Assembly (NCBI GenBank): GCA_014706385.1
Contig: JACGZH010000006.1
Location: 1,488,001-1,552,000 of the forward strand
Direction: 5' to 3'
Origin: Phaffia rhodozyma
Taxonomy: Eukaryota; Basidiomycota; Tremellomycetes; Cystofilobasidiales; Mrakiaceae
Length of the DNA stretch: 64,000 bases
The position numbers and the translations under genes are program-made. Below, one piece after another: positions 32,011 to 42,988 of this stretch. The notes below the pieces were generated by a model that was not told the origin of the DNA, searched no databases, and saw only the letters and a program-made list of their open reading frames with translations. Position 1 is the first letter of the stretch; the number at the start of each line of letters is the position of its first letter.

Positions 32011-34066
32011 TCAGTAACCTTTTTCAATATCAACTATGTTTGTCAATCCTAGACCTTCCTTACGCCGCCTAGCGTTTTCAATCAGAATGTCAGTGGCGAG
32101 GTCCATTTCACCTTCAGCATTTCTGAAAAACGAAACATGAAGATTTAGATCAGGTCATGGTAACGAAGGAATAATCTTCGAGAGCAGGACATCAGAGACA
32201 TCGCGTCCTGAGGAAGAAAGGAAGACGAACGTACCCTGATAGATGTGGAGTCACAATGACACGATCATGAGTGTATAGAGGATGGCCTTGAGGAAGAGGC
32301 TCAGGATCAGTCACATCCAGGATGAGGTTGAGAGTAGGGTTGTGACCGTCAAGGACCTTGAGAAGAACATCTGGGTTCATTGATTGTTCTCGGAAATTTT
32401 TGAGCAAATTGTTCCCTATCCTTATCTATCGTTGTTAAATCTCAGCTCACCAGAGTCGACCAAAGTGCCACGGCCAACATTGACAAAAACAGCACCCTTT
32501 GGTAGCATGGCTGATTTAAAGTTCCAAAAAATTCGAGAGACTGGGTTATTTTCCGTTTCGTTCTGATCAGGCTGGATTTGATTTGGAATCAAGACGATGA
32601 ACGCACCCATAAGCTCTTCCGTTAACAGATGCGTTGTTTTGTCTGTGGAAGGCAGCGAGGCGATCAAGACATCCGAGCGCGAGACAAAGCTCTTCAAGGA
32701 TAGAGGGTCCTCTGTGGAAAAGTATTCGGATGGAATGGACCCTGACAATGGTCGAATTGAGATTTGGTCAGTAAACTGACATTGAACATCAATCAGACCT
32801 GACGGCTTTGATCAAGGAGGACACACCGTCATCATCTCCTGTCCCTGGGATGGTGTACTGAGATGACGCCCATCGAGAGTTGTCAGCATGATATGTCAGG
32901 TTTGAAATACATCGCTCCCAGCGTGGAAAAAAGTAACTCACTCCGCACTCATCCCTTCGCTTTCCGTTCGAGTTGGCAGCGATAATTTTCGTTCCTAGAG
33001 ATTTGAACAACCTAGCTGTCTCCCTGGCGATCTTGTGGTTAGAGATAAAGAAGAGCACGGTATGGCATCATCAGATTGACGTATAGATGACTCATGGAAA
33101 AGTGGACGGGAGCTTACTCTACCATATCCCTGTACAATGCGAAGCAAAAGTTCAGTTCAGTGTTTCAAGTGCTATATATGAATAGAAATGCTGACATACC
33201 AAAAGCCCGACAGTCTTTCCTCGGATATTTCTAACATAGTAAGACGACTTTTGGTCGCGCATGACTTCGCCTTCGGTAGCCCATCTGGCCTCTTGCTATG
33301 ACGGTATTGAACATCGTCGTGTCATAAGAGTCAGATTCGGGAGACAATAGGAAACAGGGTGCGTTGAAAGCTTTTTGGTCTTACTCTAGCGATCAATATT
33401 TGGGTTGGAAGTCTGTGATAGACTGCCAATACAGTTGAGAGAACATAGGTTGGGATGGACAATGTATGGATCCCACTGACATTGCAGAGTGTGACATTAT
33501 TGTTCGTCCGACTAAAGGCAGAAGAGGCGATCGCCTTATCAGCACCTATTCAAGTAGTATTGGTAGTAGCGGCGATAGTAACAGCAGTATTGTAAGTTTT
33601 ATCAGTAATATCGGTATTATTATTGTTTATAGGGAAAAGATCAAATAATAATTCGAAATATGAAAATGAGGACGGATCAGTCAGCGTCAGGACCGAGAAC
33701 GAGAGTATTCAATGTCAGTCATGTTCAAAACCTTGATGACTCAAAGGAATCCGTGGACGCATTGAAGCTTGAGAGCATCAGAACGAATAATAACTAAACA
33801 TAGAAAGACGAACCAGATGTACATAGCTGCAGATACTGAAGCTTAGGAGTCTCTTCAAACGAGCGAATGGCCCTCAATAAGCTTACATTGTGATCCAAGA
33901 ACACGACATCGATTGTCGAAAGAATCTCCTTGGAAAAGGCGACAGAAGATAGATCGCCGGAGAAAGGATGATAATGAACTGTGGAGAATTCTTCCCTAAC
34001 TTTGCATAGACTCAAATGAGAGAGCTCGGCGAGAATAAGGACGGTTTGGGAATCAGAATCAGACAT
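32011..34066 (-). CDS. D-isomer-specific 2-hydroxyacid dehydrogenase (NAD-dependent)
   Basis: It starts at ATG 34066 ([12 protein letters not shown]) and ends in TGA at 32011-32013 (...IVDIEKGY). The N-terminal substrate domain is followed by a Rossmann fold in which [18 protein letters not shown] is spread over three exons; the third glycine of GxGxxG is Ala here. The catalytic triad typical of the family is present: Arg in [11 protein letters not shown], Glu in DVTDPEPLP and His in VIVTPHLSG. Members reduce 2-keto acids such as glyoxylate, hydroxypyruvate or phenylpyruvate; the sequence does not let me choose among them. Several introns, including one right after the VDS codons. It is divergent from the small gene at 34976 with about 0.9 kb between them. 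Confidence 0.85.
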
Positions 34067-34975
34067 GATGGGAAATGAGTGTTCGGTCAAAGAGATGGTT
34101 GTTAGCGGGTAAGTCGGAATCAGATAATCCCTCAGCCCCTCTATTCATCAGTCATCCAAGCGAAAGAAGAAGAAAAGATTCTGTTTGGCGACGGCGACAA
34201 AATTGATCATGACGAAAGAGAGAAAGAGAGGCGATGGAAGAGTCTTGGGAAGGACTCGATTGGCGATCTACAACTGTTATTTGCATTTGGCAATCCGGGC
34301 CTCACGGCCGAGTCATAGTGATAGAGAGAGGGCAGCGGGATAGCCAAGAACGTCCCTTCTCAACGCTCATCAGTATGAGAGTGAAGAACATGAGTTCGAA
34401 CCCCAACACTCTATCGCCCAACGACCTTAATCACCTTGGGTTGAGCCAAGGTGTATCAAGACAAGTTAGTTGAGGTGAGCCAATTTATGGATAAAAGAGA
34501 AAGAGACAAGGAAACTCCTTGTTCAATCATCGTTCTCATCTAATGTCCTCTAGTATCTTGAGGAAAAACATAGGCAGTGATGATTCTTCTTAGTGAAAGA
34601 CTTGTCTAAGAGATTCGAGTCTTCAACGGTTCTTTCAACTCTCGTTGCTGGCCCCGAACCTAGGATGAAACGTGTCCGAGCCTATTCACCGGTTGATGTG
34701 CGCTCGCTCACTTGTCGTCTGAGCGTGTGGGGTCAGTCGATCAGATTAGATAAACTCTGTGCGCCCATCTGTATTTATCCCGATCTCGATCGCGTTCAGA
34801 TGATGAAATCATCAATGATGAATCTACAAACAACGATGGCAACGCCAACCCGATCGAATCGTATGAAAAGGAGAAGAAAAACGGTATATAAAGAGCTTCA
34901 CCTCCTGTGTGTCGTGGATGTTTCTCTTGTTCACTTACATTCATTTAACTCCACCGATCGTTTAAATTCCAAACA
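34067..34975. other. Divergent intergenic region
   Basis: It holds the promoters of the dehydrogenase (left, minus) and the small unknown gene (right, plus). No independent gene is recognisable; the plus-strand frame that crosses 34593-35162 is meaningful only where it coincides with exon 2 of the small gene. Confidence 0.6.
34885..34893 (+). promoter_or_regulatory. TATA box candidate of the small unknown gene
   Basis: TATATAAAG lies 83 bp upstream of the ATG at 34976, in a GC-mixed context where it stands out. The position fits a TATA-driven promoter with a short 5' leader, often seen at strongly or inducibly expressed genes. Confidence 0.5.
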
Positions 34976-35550
34976 ATGTCTTCTTCTACTTCTTACGGTG
35001 GTGCCAAAAGCTCTGGGTTCGTTTTCTCCTTTCTTTCTGCTTCTTCGTTGCTTCTTATCACTGATACTCATGATTCGGACATGCATGATTTATAGAGCCG
35101 AGCAGCGAGAGTCGAATCAACCTGCCCCTGATAGCGCCCCTGTTGTCGATCAGGTATGTTAACCTTTCTCGCGCTCTTTCTCCTAGATAATATAAACTCC
35201 GATGATTGAGAATTTTACATCCTCGACACTCTCTTATTAGGGTGGAGATGACTACGTTCCCCCTGCTAACAGTGGTGAAGATGTTGCTCCGTCCACCGAG
35301 ACTGGAGTTGTGGGCTCTCGTAAGTATCCTTTCGACAATTGTCTTTGCTCTTCAGATTCCGTCTGGTTTTGATGCTAACACATGATTATATTTCTTGGCT
35401 CTCAACTATTCATCTTATCCAGAGGAGCTTGACGGACTTGACCAGAGCAACATCTTGGATGATGAGAGTGGAGTGACCACTCGAGGTGTTCAGCAGGACG
35501 CCTACAAGCAGGAGAAGGAGATTGACGAGGCTGTTCCTGATTTGGAGTGA
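34976..35550 (+). CDS. Small acidic protein of unknown function, four exons
   Basis: Exons 34976-35016, 35096-35153, 35241-35319 and 35423-35550 join in one frame with GT...AG introns, starting MSSSTSYGGAKSSGAEQRES and ending EIDEAVPDLE before TGA. The product is about 100 residues, hydrophilic and acidic, with no Cys, no membrane segment and no domain I recognise. Composition (Gly, Ser, Glu, Gln, Asp) suggests a disordered soluble protein. A TATA box just upstream and good splice signals in four small exons support it as a real gene. I do not know the family. Confidence 0.75.
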
Positions 35551-35905
35551 ATAGCTATCAGGGTTTCTTGTTCGGAAAACATAATGTATCGATATCAATG
35601 TAGTTTCTAAGCCGCTTTCACTTTGAACATTGGAAAGATGAACACAAGCAGAGTGGGAGCGCAAGTAATCGACATATATCAACCTCGTTTCCGCTTGCTG
35701 TATTGCAGCACCCTTGAACTATCAGTTACTTCCCTGTTGGGTTCCGAATCTAGATCGTCTCCGTATGAAACTGTTACTGTTTCGATCGTTGTAGTCGTTA
35801 TTGTCCTATTTCACCAAGCCACTGGATCAGTCTCCACCACTGCTACCTCATCACCAGTTTGTTATCGCTGAACGGCCTATCGAGAGAAATTTGAGGAAGA
35901 AACAC

Positions 35906-37702
35906 TTACATCATACGTCCATCTTCAGCGCATCTTTCTGTCCGTTTCTCAGTGGTTGTTCTGGTTTGGGTAGAAGAGCCAGAGCTAACAGTTGGCGAGG
36001 GCGTCGTTAAGGATGGGGCCCTTCCAAGTTCAGCTTGTGATTTTCGAGGAGGAAACGCTAGGATTGCACGCCTTCTTATCGGTAGAAGTTGGTTCGAATC
36101 GGTTGCCAAGGGAGAAGGAGGCACACGTGATGAACGTGTTGATCCCGGTCGATCAGAGAGAGACGAAGACGGAAGTATTGCCAGAGAAGAGGAGGAGGAG
36201 GAGGAGGAGGAAGGCAGTGATTTTCTACGAGGCTGATACTTTCTACGTTCCGTATGTGAAGCCGTTTGTGAATCGGGTAGTTCAGATATCCGGCCAGAAG
36301 TGGTTGGAGTTTCCGAGGTAGCAGATGCAGTCGTAGCCCGTCTTGTGTACTTCCTCTTTTCCGTTCTCTTCCCTTTATCCTTCGCTTGCCCCTCGTCCGG
36401 TTCATCCTTGATATGATTCATCTTCCCTGAACTTCTTCTGCTTGGACCACTCTTCCTTTTACAGGAAGCAGCAAGATCTTCCTCGATTGGATCTTCTTTA
36501 TCCTTTGCCTTGACTTCCGAGACTTCTTCAATCAGATCAGCCTCATCCAACACAACGAATGGCTCTCGGACGACCATCGGTCCTGGGGTCTCGCCCCAAT
36601 TAGCAGCGACGGGCACCGTCATCCACGGTCCGCTCGACGAGGCTGAATTTTCTCTCGGTCGCGGACTTGCGACAACCTGAATCTCCCCAACAACCATAGG
36701 CAGGAAGAAATTCGGATGAGAACCTGATGGTGCTATTCCAATGCACATCTCCTTGACCCAGAGTGGAAACACGGACCAACCTTGATCATCTCATCCTCCA
36801 TACCCTCCTCTTCGCTACTTGTACTCACCTCGCTCGTCAATGACGAGAGATCCGAACCGAAAGCTAGGGAGCCCTGCGACGATCCTCGAGAGGGTGAAGG
36901 ATAAGCCGTCACTCTTTTTGGAGCGAGATCTCTTATACTCGAACTTGATGAAGGCGTCGATATTCGAGAGAGACTACTCCTCAGTCCATATCTACTTGGT
37001 TGACCCTCGACCAACCCGAGCTGTATGCCCATAGGCCCAGGGTTTGTACGATTTGAAATGACAGGGGGGAGGGTAGAAGCAGCAGCAACAGCGGCTGTAG
37101 AAGGAATATACGGCCTTACCGGATAGAAGGATATAGAGGTTAGGTTGGTGTGCTCCTTCTCTGAGGACGGTCTTGAGAATGTTTGGGCATGGGATGATGA
37201 AGATGAAACAGCTGTCGGTAAAGGCCACGATGGTGTTTGTTCGAACCCAGGGTAAGGAGATATAGCGGTGATAGGTTCAGATGGAATGGAGATCGGCATT
37301 GTCGAGGGAGGTGAGGGAAACTATCGGTGCAGACAATCCAAGAAAATCAACATGAAAATCTACAGGTCAGATTCCCCGTCCCCACGACTGTGAAACAAAA
37401 ACCGAGCTAGTGCTAGAAGATATACAGATACATACAGGTACACTGTTATCTATATTTCCATTGACGATTGTAGAAAGCTCATCCGCGACTTGAGCTTCTT
37501 CCATCTCTTCTTGATGACCGTATAGGTTTGCCGAGCTTTGCATGTTATTCATAGGACGCCTATTGGGATATTGCCTCTCGAACGCTTCTATAGCTTTGGT
37601 CACGGCCTCTAACGAAGTGGGAAAGGAGTGATAGACAGCCGGTGTCGACTGGGGCGATAGATTGGATATGGACACGGTATCCTCGGCGGTCGTCGATTGC
37701 AT
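35906..37702 (-). CDS. Unknown Ser/Arg-rich protein, three exons
   Basis: Proposed exons are 37702-37436, 37320-36829 and 36751-35906. Intron 1 (115 bp, GTATGT...TAG) joins ...NGNIDNSVP to FPSPPSTMPISIP in frame, so the ATG at 37299 is probably internal. Intron 2 (77 bp, GTGAGT...AAG) joins LTSE to EMCIGIAPSGSHPNFFLP. The protein is about 530 residues and mostly low complexity: Ser/Pro-rich N-terminal half, one ordered-looking patch (MCIGIAPSGSHPNFFLPMVV), and a basic C-terminal part with KRKYTRR and ERRKYQPRRK that could be nuclear targeting signals. The ORF stop (TAA 35906) overlaps a GTAAGT donor-like sequence, so a short last exon is possible. No family recognised. Confidence 0.6.
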
Positions 37703-37933
37703 CCAGACAAAGAAGCCCACAGAGACAACGATCTACCGGATCAGAGCTCTCAGGTTCGATTAATGAAGATGTTCGGAGCGATGCAACAGGTGTGAGGTGT
37801 AGTAGATAATGTTTGCGTTCAAGCCTTCTGACTCTTTCCTACATGAGGGTATGTATGATTACGTAATCATCCGTATCTCCTCCTTCCGTAAAGTAAAAAA
37901 GTAAAGAGGAAGAAAAGAAAAGAAAATGTTTCA

Positions 37934-38548
37934 TTAAATCCCAGCTTTTGATCTCTGCTCGTCCCCAGTCATACCTTGTTCTCCTACAAGCTGTCTTAGC
38001 CTTTGCTGACTCCTTTCAAAGTCTTGAGCGCGCTCTTTCTTTTCCTTCTCGCGCTGGGCGTCCGTCTTCGAGGTTGATTGCGTCGGAGGTTCGAATCCTA
38101 AGACGGAATCTGAGTTGACCGGCCTGCTGCCCATCGTTGGAGGCGATGGTGATGACGATGGCGATGGCTGGGAAGGAGTGGTTCCAGAACCGAAGATTGA
38201 AGCGACAGTTGATGACGAGGGTAATGAATCTCTGACGGTGGCTGGGATGAGCGTGTTTGCTAAGCTCTCTCCTGAGGCCTTAGCCAGCTCCCGAAGTTTC
38301 ATCCGTTCTTCGTCCCTGAGCACTCCACGATACATGTTCTGTTTGTTCATCGCGTTCACCAAACGATAAAATGATCAGAGCGTCGACACTGTGAGCACTT
38401 TGTACGTGAAAGGTCAACGAAAAAGCCGGGGGAAAGAAGTACGAGAACATACATTGGACTCTTGGACTTGACCGTAATGTACTCCGAGGATCGTCAAGCA
38501 AGTCACTCCAATCGATCCCCACAGTGTTCTCTTAGCAGCTTTCGACAT
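37934..38548 (-). CDS. PET117: Cytochrome c oxidase assembly protein PET117
   Basis: Exon 1 (38548-38453) encodes MSKAAKRTLWGSIGVTCLTI, then LGVHYGQVQESN. A 114-bp intron joins it to NMYRGVLRDEERMKLRE. The SKAxK start, one membrane-spanning segment, the VHY motif and the M-x-GV-x-RD-x-ER motif are those of PET117, a small inner-membrane protein needed for complex IV assembly. Family members are usually about 70-110 residues; this one is near 168 because of a Ser/Pro-rich tail followed by a charged coiled-coil-like end (AQREKEKKERAQDFERSQQR). It is transcribed in the same direction as aconitase upstream. Confidence 0.85.
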
Positions 38549-38990
38549 GGTTGCTCTTTTCTTTTTCTTTGTAAAGATGAGAGAATGTTGATTCGATATA
38601 TGTGGACCAGAACGTTGGGGTATCAATGGATCAGATGGTTTAAATCGATGTGTACGTGAGCGGTTGGTTCGGAATATGGTCGAATTACAATGGCCCGCAA
38701 TCGGCGCCACCGAGTAATTATTCGAATAGTCGATTGTCGTGCATTCTATCTTAGCGGTCGACACCAAGGGTCTCTAGATATTTTCTCTTTCTCAAATTGG
38801 CACTCGCTCGTTATGGTTCAGTTGTCAAAACATAAATACAAAAGAACAACATCGTGTGAAAGTTGAAAGGGGTAGATTCGAAGCAATTGGAAGATTAGAG
38901 CAACGTATGGTGCGGACGTGACATGAGGGGTATGGAATGAAAGCAAGCTCGAAAAAGATGGAAAAGGACCCGTAGATAAAGAAAACCTAT

Positions 38991-41821
38991 TTATGCCTTG
39001 GCCAACTTGTCGGCAGCCATTTTGTTCAAAGCAGATCCAGCCTTGAACCACTCAATCTGGCCCTGGTTGAAGGTGTGCGAGACCTCAATCTTGTCCACAG
39101 AGCCGTCCTCGTGCTTGAGCTCAACGTTCAAGTTCTTGCCCTCAGCGAAAGTATCAAGACCAAGAATAGAGATCTTGTCGGTGGGCTTGACGAGATCGTA
39201 ATCGGAAGCCTTGGAGAACCAGAGAGGAAGCATACCCTGCTTCTTCAAGTTGGTCTCGTGAATTCGGGCGAACGATCGGACGATAACGGCGACACCTCCA
39301 AGGAATCGAGGCTCCAAAGCGGCGTGCTCTCGGGACGAACCCTCTCCGTAGTTCTCGTCTCCAACGACAACCCAGGGGATAGAGTTGTCTCGGTAGTAGG
39401 CAGCAACAGTGGGGACAGGTCCAAACTCGCCGGTAACCTGGTTAAGGATGGAGTTGGCCTTTCCGTTCTGCTCGTTGATGGCACCAATGAGGCAGTTCTG
39501 GGAGATGTTCTCCAGATGTCCTCGGTATTTCAACCAAGGTCCTCCAGCGGAGATGTGATCAGTGGTGCACTTGCCGACGGCCTTGATGAGCACGGGGGCA
39601 TCGATGTAGTCCTTTCCGTCCCATTTCTTGAAAGGAGTGAGCATCTGGAGTCGGTCGGAGGTGGGCGAAACGGCGACAGAGACAGTGGTTCCATCAGCAG
39701 GAGGAGCCTGGAAGGTATCCTCTCCCGGGTCGAATCCCTTAGGAGGAAGCTCCTTACCAACGGGCTCAGAGAACTTGAAGGGCTTGCCGTCCTTACCGAT
39801 GAGGGTGTCAGTAAGGGGGTTGAAGGTGAGGTCTCCGGCGAAAGTCATGGCGGTAACGATATCGGGAGATGCAACGAAAGCGTGGGTGGAAGGGTTGGCG
39901 TCGTTTCGTCCAGTGAAGTTTCGGTTGTAGGAGGTGATGATGGAGTTTTTGGTTCCCTTCTGGACGTCCTGTCGGTCCCACTGTCCAATGCAGGGTCCAC
40001 AGGCGTTGGCGAGAACGACACCACCAGCACTCTCGAAGGACTCAATGAATCCGTCTCGGGCGATGGTAGCTCGGACCTGCTCAGATCCAGGGGTGATGGT
40101 GAATTTGGACTTGGTCTTGAGTCCGTGGGCAGCAGCCTCATCAGCGATAAAAGCCGATCGGGACATATCCTCATACGAGGAGTTGGTGCACGATCCAATC
40201 AATCCAACCTTGAGCTCGGAAGGCCAAGAGTTGGTTCGGACGGCCTCGGCGAACTTGGAGATAGGAGTGGCAAGATCAGGAGTGTAAGGTCCGTTGACGT
40301 GGGGCTCAAGCTCGGAAAGGTTCTGAGACAGAGCGAAACATGGATTGTTAGCTATTTGATGAAAACGATGAAGACTCAGAAGAAGCTGGACATACAATAG
40401 TGATGAGCTCGTCGTACTCGCAACCCTCGTCAGGCTGAAGGTTCTGTCCGAAGGCCTTGGCGTACTTAGCGATGTTTCCTCGCTTAGTGGCCTCAAGGTA
40501 AGACTCCATTCGGTTGTTGTAAGGGAAGACAGAGGTGGTGGCACCGATCTCGGCTCCCATGTTGCAGATGGTAGCCATTCCAGTGCAAGAGAGGGACTCG
40601 ACTCCGGGTCCGTGGTACTCAATGATGGCACCAGTTCCTCCCTTGACGGTAAGAATTCCAGCGACCTTGCAGATGACATCTATATGTAAGGAAATACGTA
40701 TTCAAGAGGTTAGTTGCGTGTTAATGAGACGGGTTCGTTCAGCGAAAGCCAGCTTACCCTTGGGAGTGGTCCATCCTCCGATCTTGCCCTCCAATCGAAC
40801 ACCAATGACCTTGGGGCACTTAAGCTCCCAAGGAATATCGGCCATGACATCGACGGCATCGGCTCCTCCAACACCACAGGCAATCATACCGAGACCTCCA
40901 GCGTTAGGGGTGTGGGAGTCGGTTCCAATCATCAATCCTCCAGGGAAAGCGTAGTTCTCGAGGATGATCTGGTGGATGATACCGGATCCGGGCTTCCAGA
41001 AACCGATTCCGTACTGTAGACAGTTCCAAGAAGTCAACACTAGGAAGATGAAAAATAAGACCAGGTCAAGACAGGATAATCTTACCTTGGCGGTAGCAGT
41101 GGCCAAGAAGTCGTAGACCTCTCGGTTAAGGTCGTTGGCTCGAGCCAAATCCTTGACACCTCCAGTCTGGGCCTCGATCAAGTGATCACAGTGGACGGTG
41201 GTAGGAACGGCGGTCTGGGGGAGACCGGCAGACATGAACTGAAGAATGGCCATCTGGGCGGTGGCGTCCTGGCAGGCGACTCGCTATTGGACAAAAAGAA
41301 AAAGATAAGCAAATGACGTATGGATAGAGAACCAGTACTGCAAGGGGAGAAAATACGCACGTCAGGTCGGAGCTTGAGGTAAGACTTTCCTCGCTCAATG
41401 TCCTGAGTTTCAGGAGCATCCAAGTGACCGTAAACGATCTTCTCGGCGTAAGTAAGAGGTCGGTTGAGTCTGAGATGGGAATAGATTTAGACCGGAGAAG
41501 ATAAGCCAATCCGAGCGGCTAGATTTCAGGACGAAAGAAAATATCGAAAAGAGTACTTACCGGGATCGAACGATAGACAAGTTGTCCTCAATTCGCTGGT
41601 AGTTGATGTAGTCTAGATCAAGAGAAGAGAATAGGATGAGAGATGAGAATGTGCTCGACCAGAGTTTTTTATCCTTAGGTGAGAAATGAAAAAGATAACG
41701 CACGGGTTCCTTTGTCAAGCACACTCATCTTGACCTGGGTGTCCCCAATCCTGTTGGAAAGGGTGGCCATTCCCCTCGGGGAGATGTGTCGAAGAATAGA
41801 CTGGGGGATCTTGTTAATCAT
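38991..41821 (-). CDS. ACO1: Mitochondrial aconitase
   Basis: It converts citrate to isocitrate in the TCA cycle. Translation starts at ATG 41821, directly after an intron acceptor, giving [20 protein letters not shown], a basic amphipathic presequence. Seven or so exons carry the aconitase signatures: [18 protein letters not shown], the 4Fe-4S cysteines in LIGSCTNSS and [10 protein letters not shown], the substrate arginines around [12 protein letters not shown], and the C-terminal swivel domain with the active-site serine in [10 protein letters not shown]. It ends ...MAADKLAKA at 38991. Codon use is strongly biased (GTC, ATC, AAG, TCC), as in highly expressed genes; this bias also opens a 441-codon antisense frame. 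The last exon is very long (about 1.3 kb). Confidence 0.96.
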
Positions 41822-42988
41822 CTACAGAACAAGAAACATGGAAAGGAAAGAAGAAAGGTCAGTGAGGAAAAGAAAAAAAGGCCAATCGCAGAGGCCTCAT
41901 TGAAAAAAACTTGTCCCTTTCCTCTCCTGATCGCTCTCAATCCTAATTCCTCTTCTATCCTCAAGAATTAGTATCGAGAGCGATGCGAAGAGATTGGATG
42001 GAGACCATAAGACTCTTACCTTTCCAGAACCTAGACAAGATGGGTAAGAAGGAGGGAGAGGGAGGGATGGGAGGATGGAAGATGGGTAGGAAGAGACGAG
42101 AGAAGAAGGAAAAATCGAAATGAAAAGGAAACCAGAGCCTCTTTGTGAGGAAAGCCAGGGCAAATCAGGACGCAGCTGCGGAAAATGAGAAAAAAAGGCG
42201 GCCGTCCTGATTGGCTGGGTGAGATGTTTCGCGAGAAAACCCGAGATTCGGGGGAGTGCGCCGGATGCTTAGGTAATCATCTTTCAGCCAACGAACAAGG
42301 GCCTATATCCTATGCCGAATAAATTGGCAAAAAAAAAAAAAAAAAAAAAAAAAGGAAGGGAGCGCGCGAAAGAAAAAGAACAAAGATACAGAAACGAGTC
42401 CAATAGGAATCGCCTCATTGGAACGGTTTCTAAACAGGACTGATGTCTTCTTCTTTCGTGGAGAGAACGTAAGAATGAGAAGCTAGAGGCTGGAAGAGTC
42501 AGAAAGGAGGGCAAAATGAACGGCTCATCTGATCCGAGCTGGAGGAAAATACAGATCTTTCCAATAGATTAATCTACAAGTTGGCTACACTTTCATATTC
42601 AGTATTCATGTTTCTTCTCATCTACCTTCACTATACATCACTTAGATAGAACTCAATTCGCCGTAATCTTTCTCTTGAATGTGATGGCTATCCGTTTTGT
42701 TTCGGTGTGCACATGTAACACGACTCATAATATCGTATTAAATCAAAGGTAAATGATCGCATTGTAGAACGTATATACTTAGACCAGAAATGGACTGACG
42801 TAGGTGTTACGACTGAATGTAACCATGGCTGTATCTAACCCTAACATATGATCATTCTCCGATCTCTGTTCGTTGAATCGATGTAGTCATCCATCAACAG
42901 TACGAACTCAACTATATCTCCTCCATCTCCTTGTCCAATCATCCAGTCCAACTGGAACCAAATCGGGTTTATTCCCTCTTTTTGGAAG
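41822..42988. promoter_or_regulatory. Divergent region with aconitase 5' UTR intron
   Basis: On the minus strand a donor (GGAAAG|GTAAGAG, about 42017) and the acceptor CTGTAG abutting the aconitase ATG define a likely intron of roughly 195 bp. The upstream exon has no ATG in the joined frame, so the intron is in the 5' UTR. A run of 25 A's (42329-42353) sits in the shared promoter region. To the right lies the promoter of the muskelin-type gene. No further gene is recognised. Confidence 0.55.

Noticed and set aside
33466..33648. Small Ser/Ile-rich ORF opposite the dehydrogenase
   Set aside because: Lies antisense within an intron-rich part of that gene and reflects a short (AGT/AGC)n-like stretch.
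38085..38105. GGTTCGAATCCT, like a tRNA T-arm
   Set aside because: It is inside the PET117 coding exon and no acceptor, D or anticodon arms can be folded around it. Similar matches at 34395 and 703 also failed.
39075..40400. 441-codon antisense ORF opposite aconitase
   Set aside because: It lies entirely antisense to the well-supported last aconitase exon and arises from that gene's strong codon bias; its Ser/Val/Gly/Leu-rich protein shows no domain.
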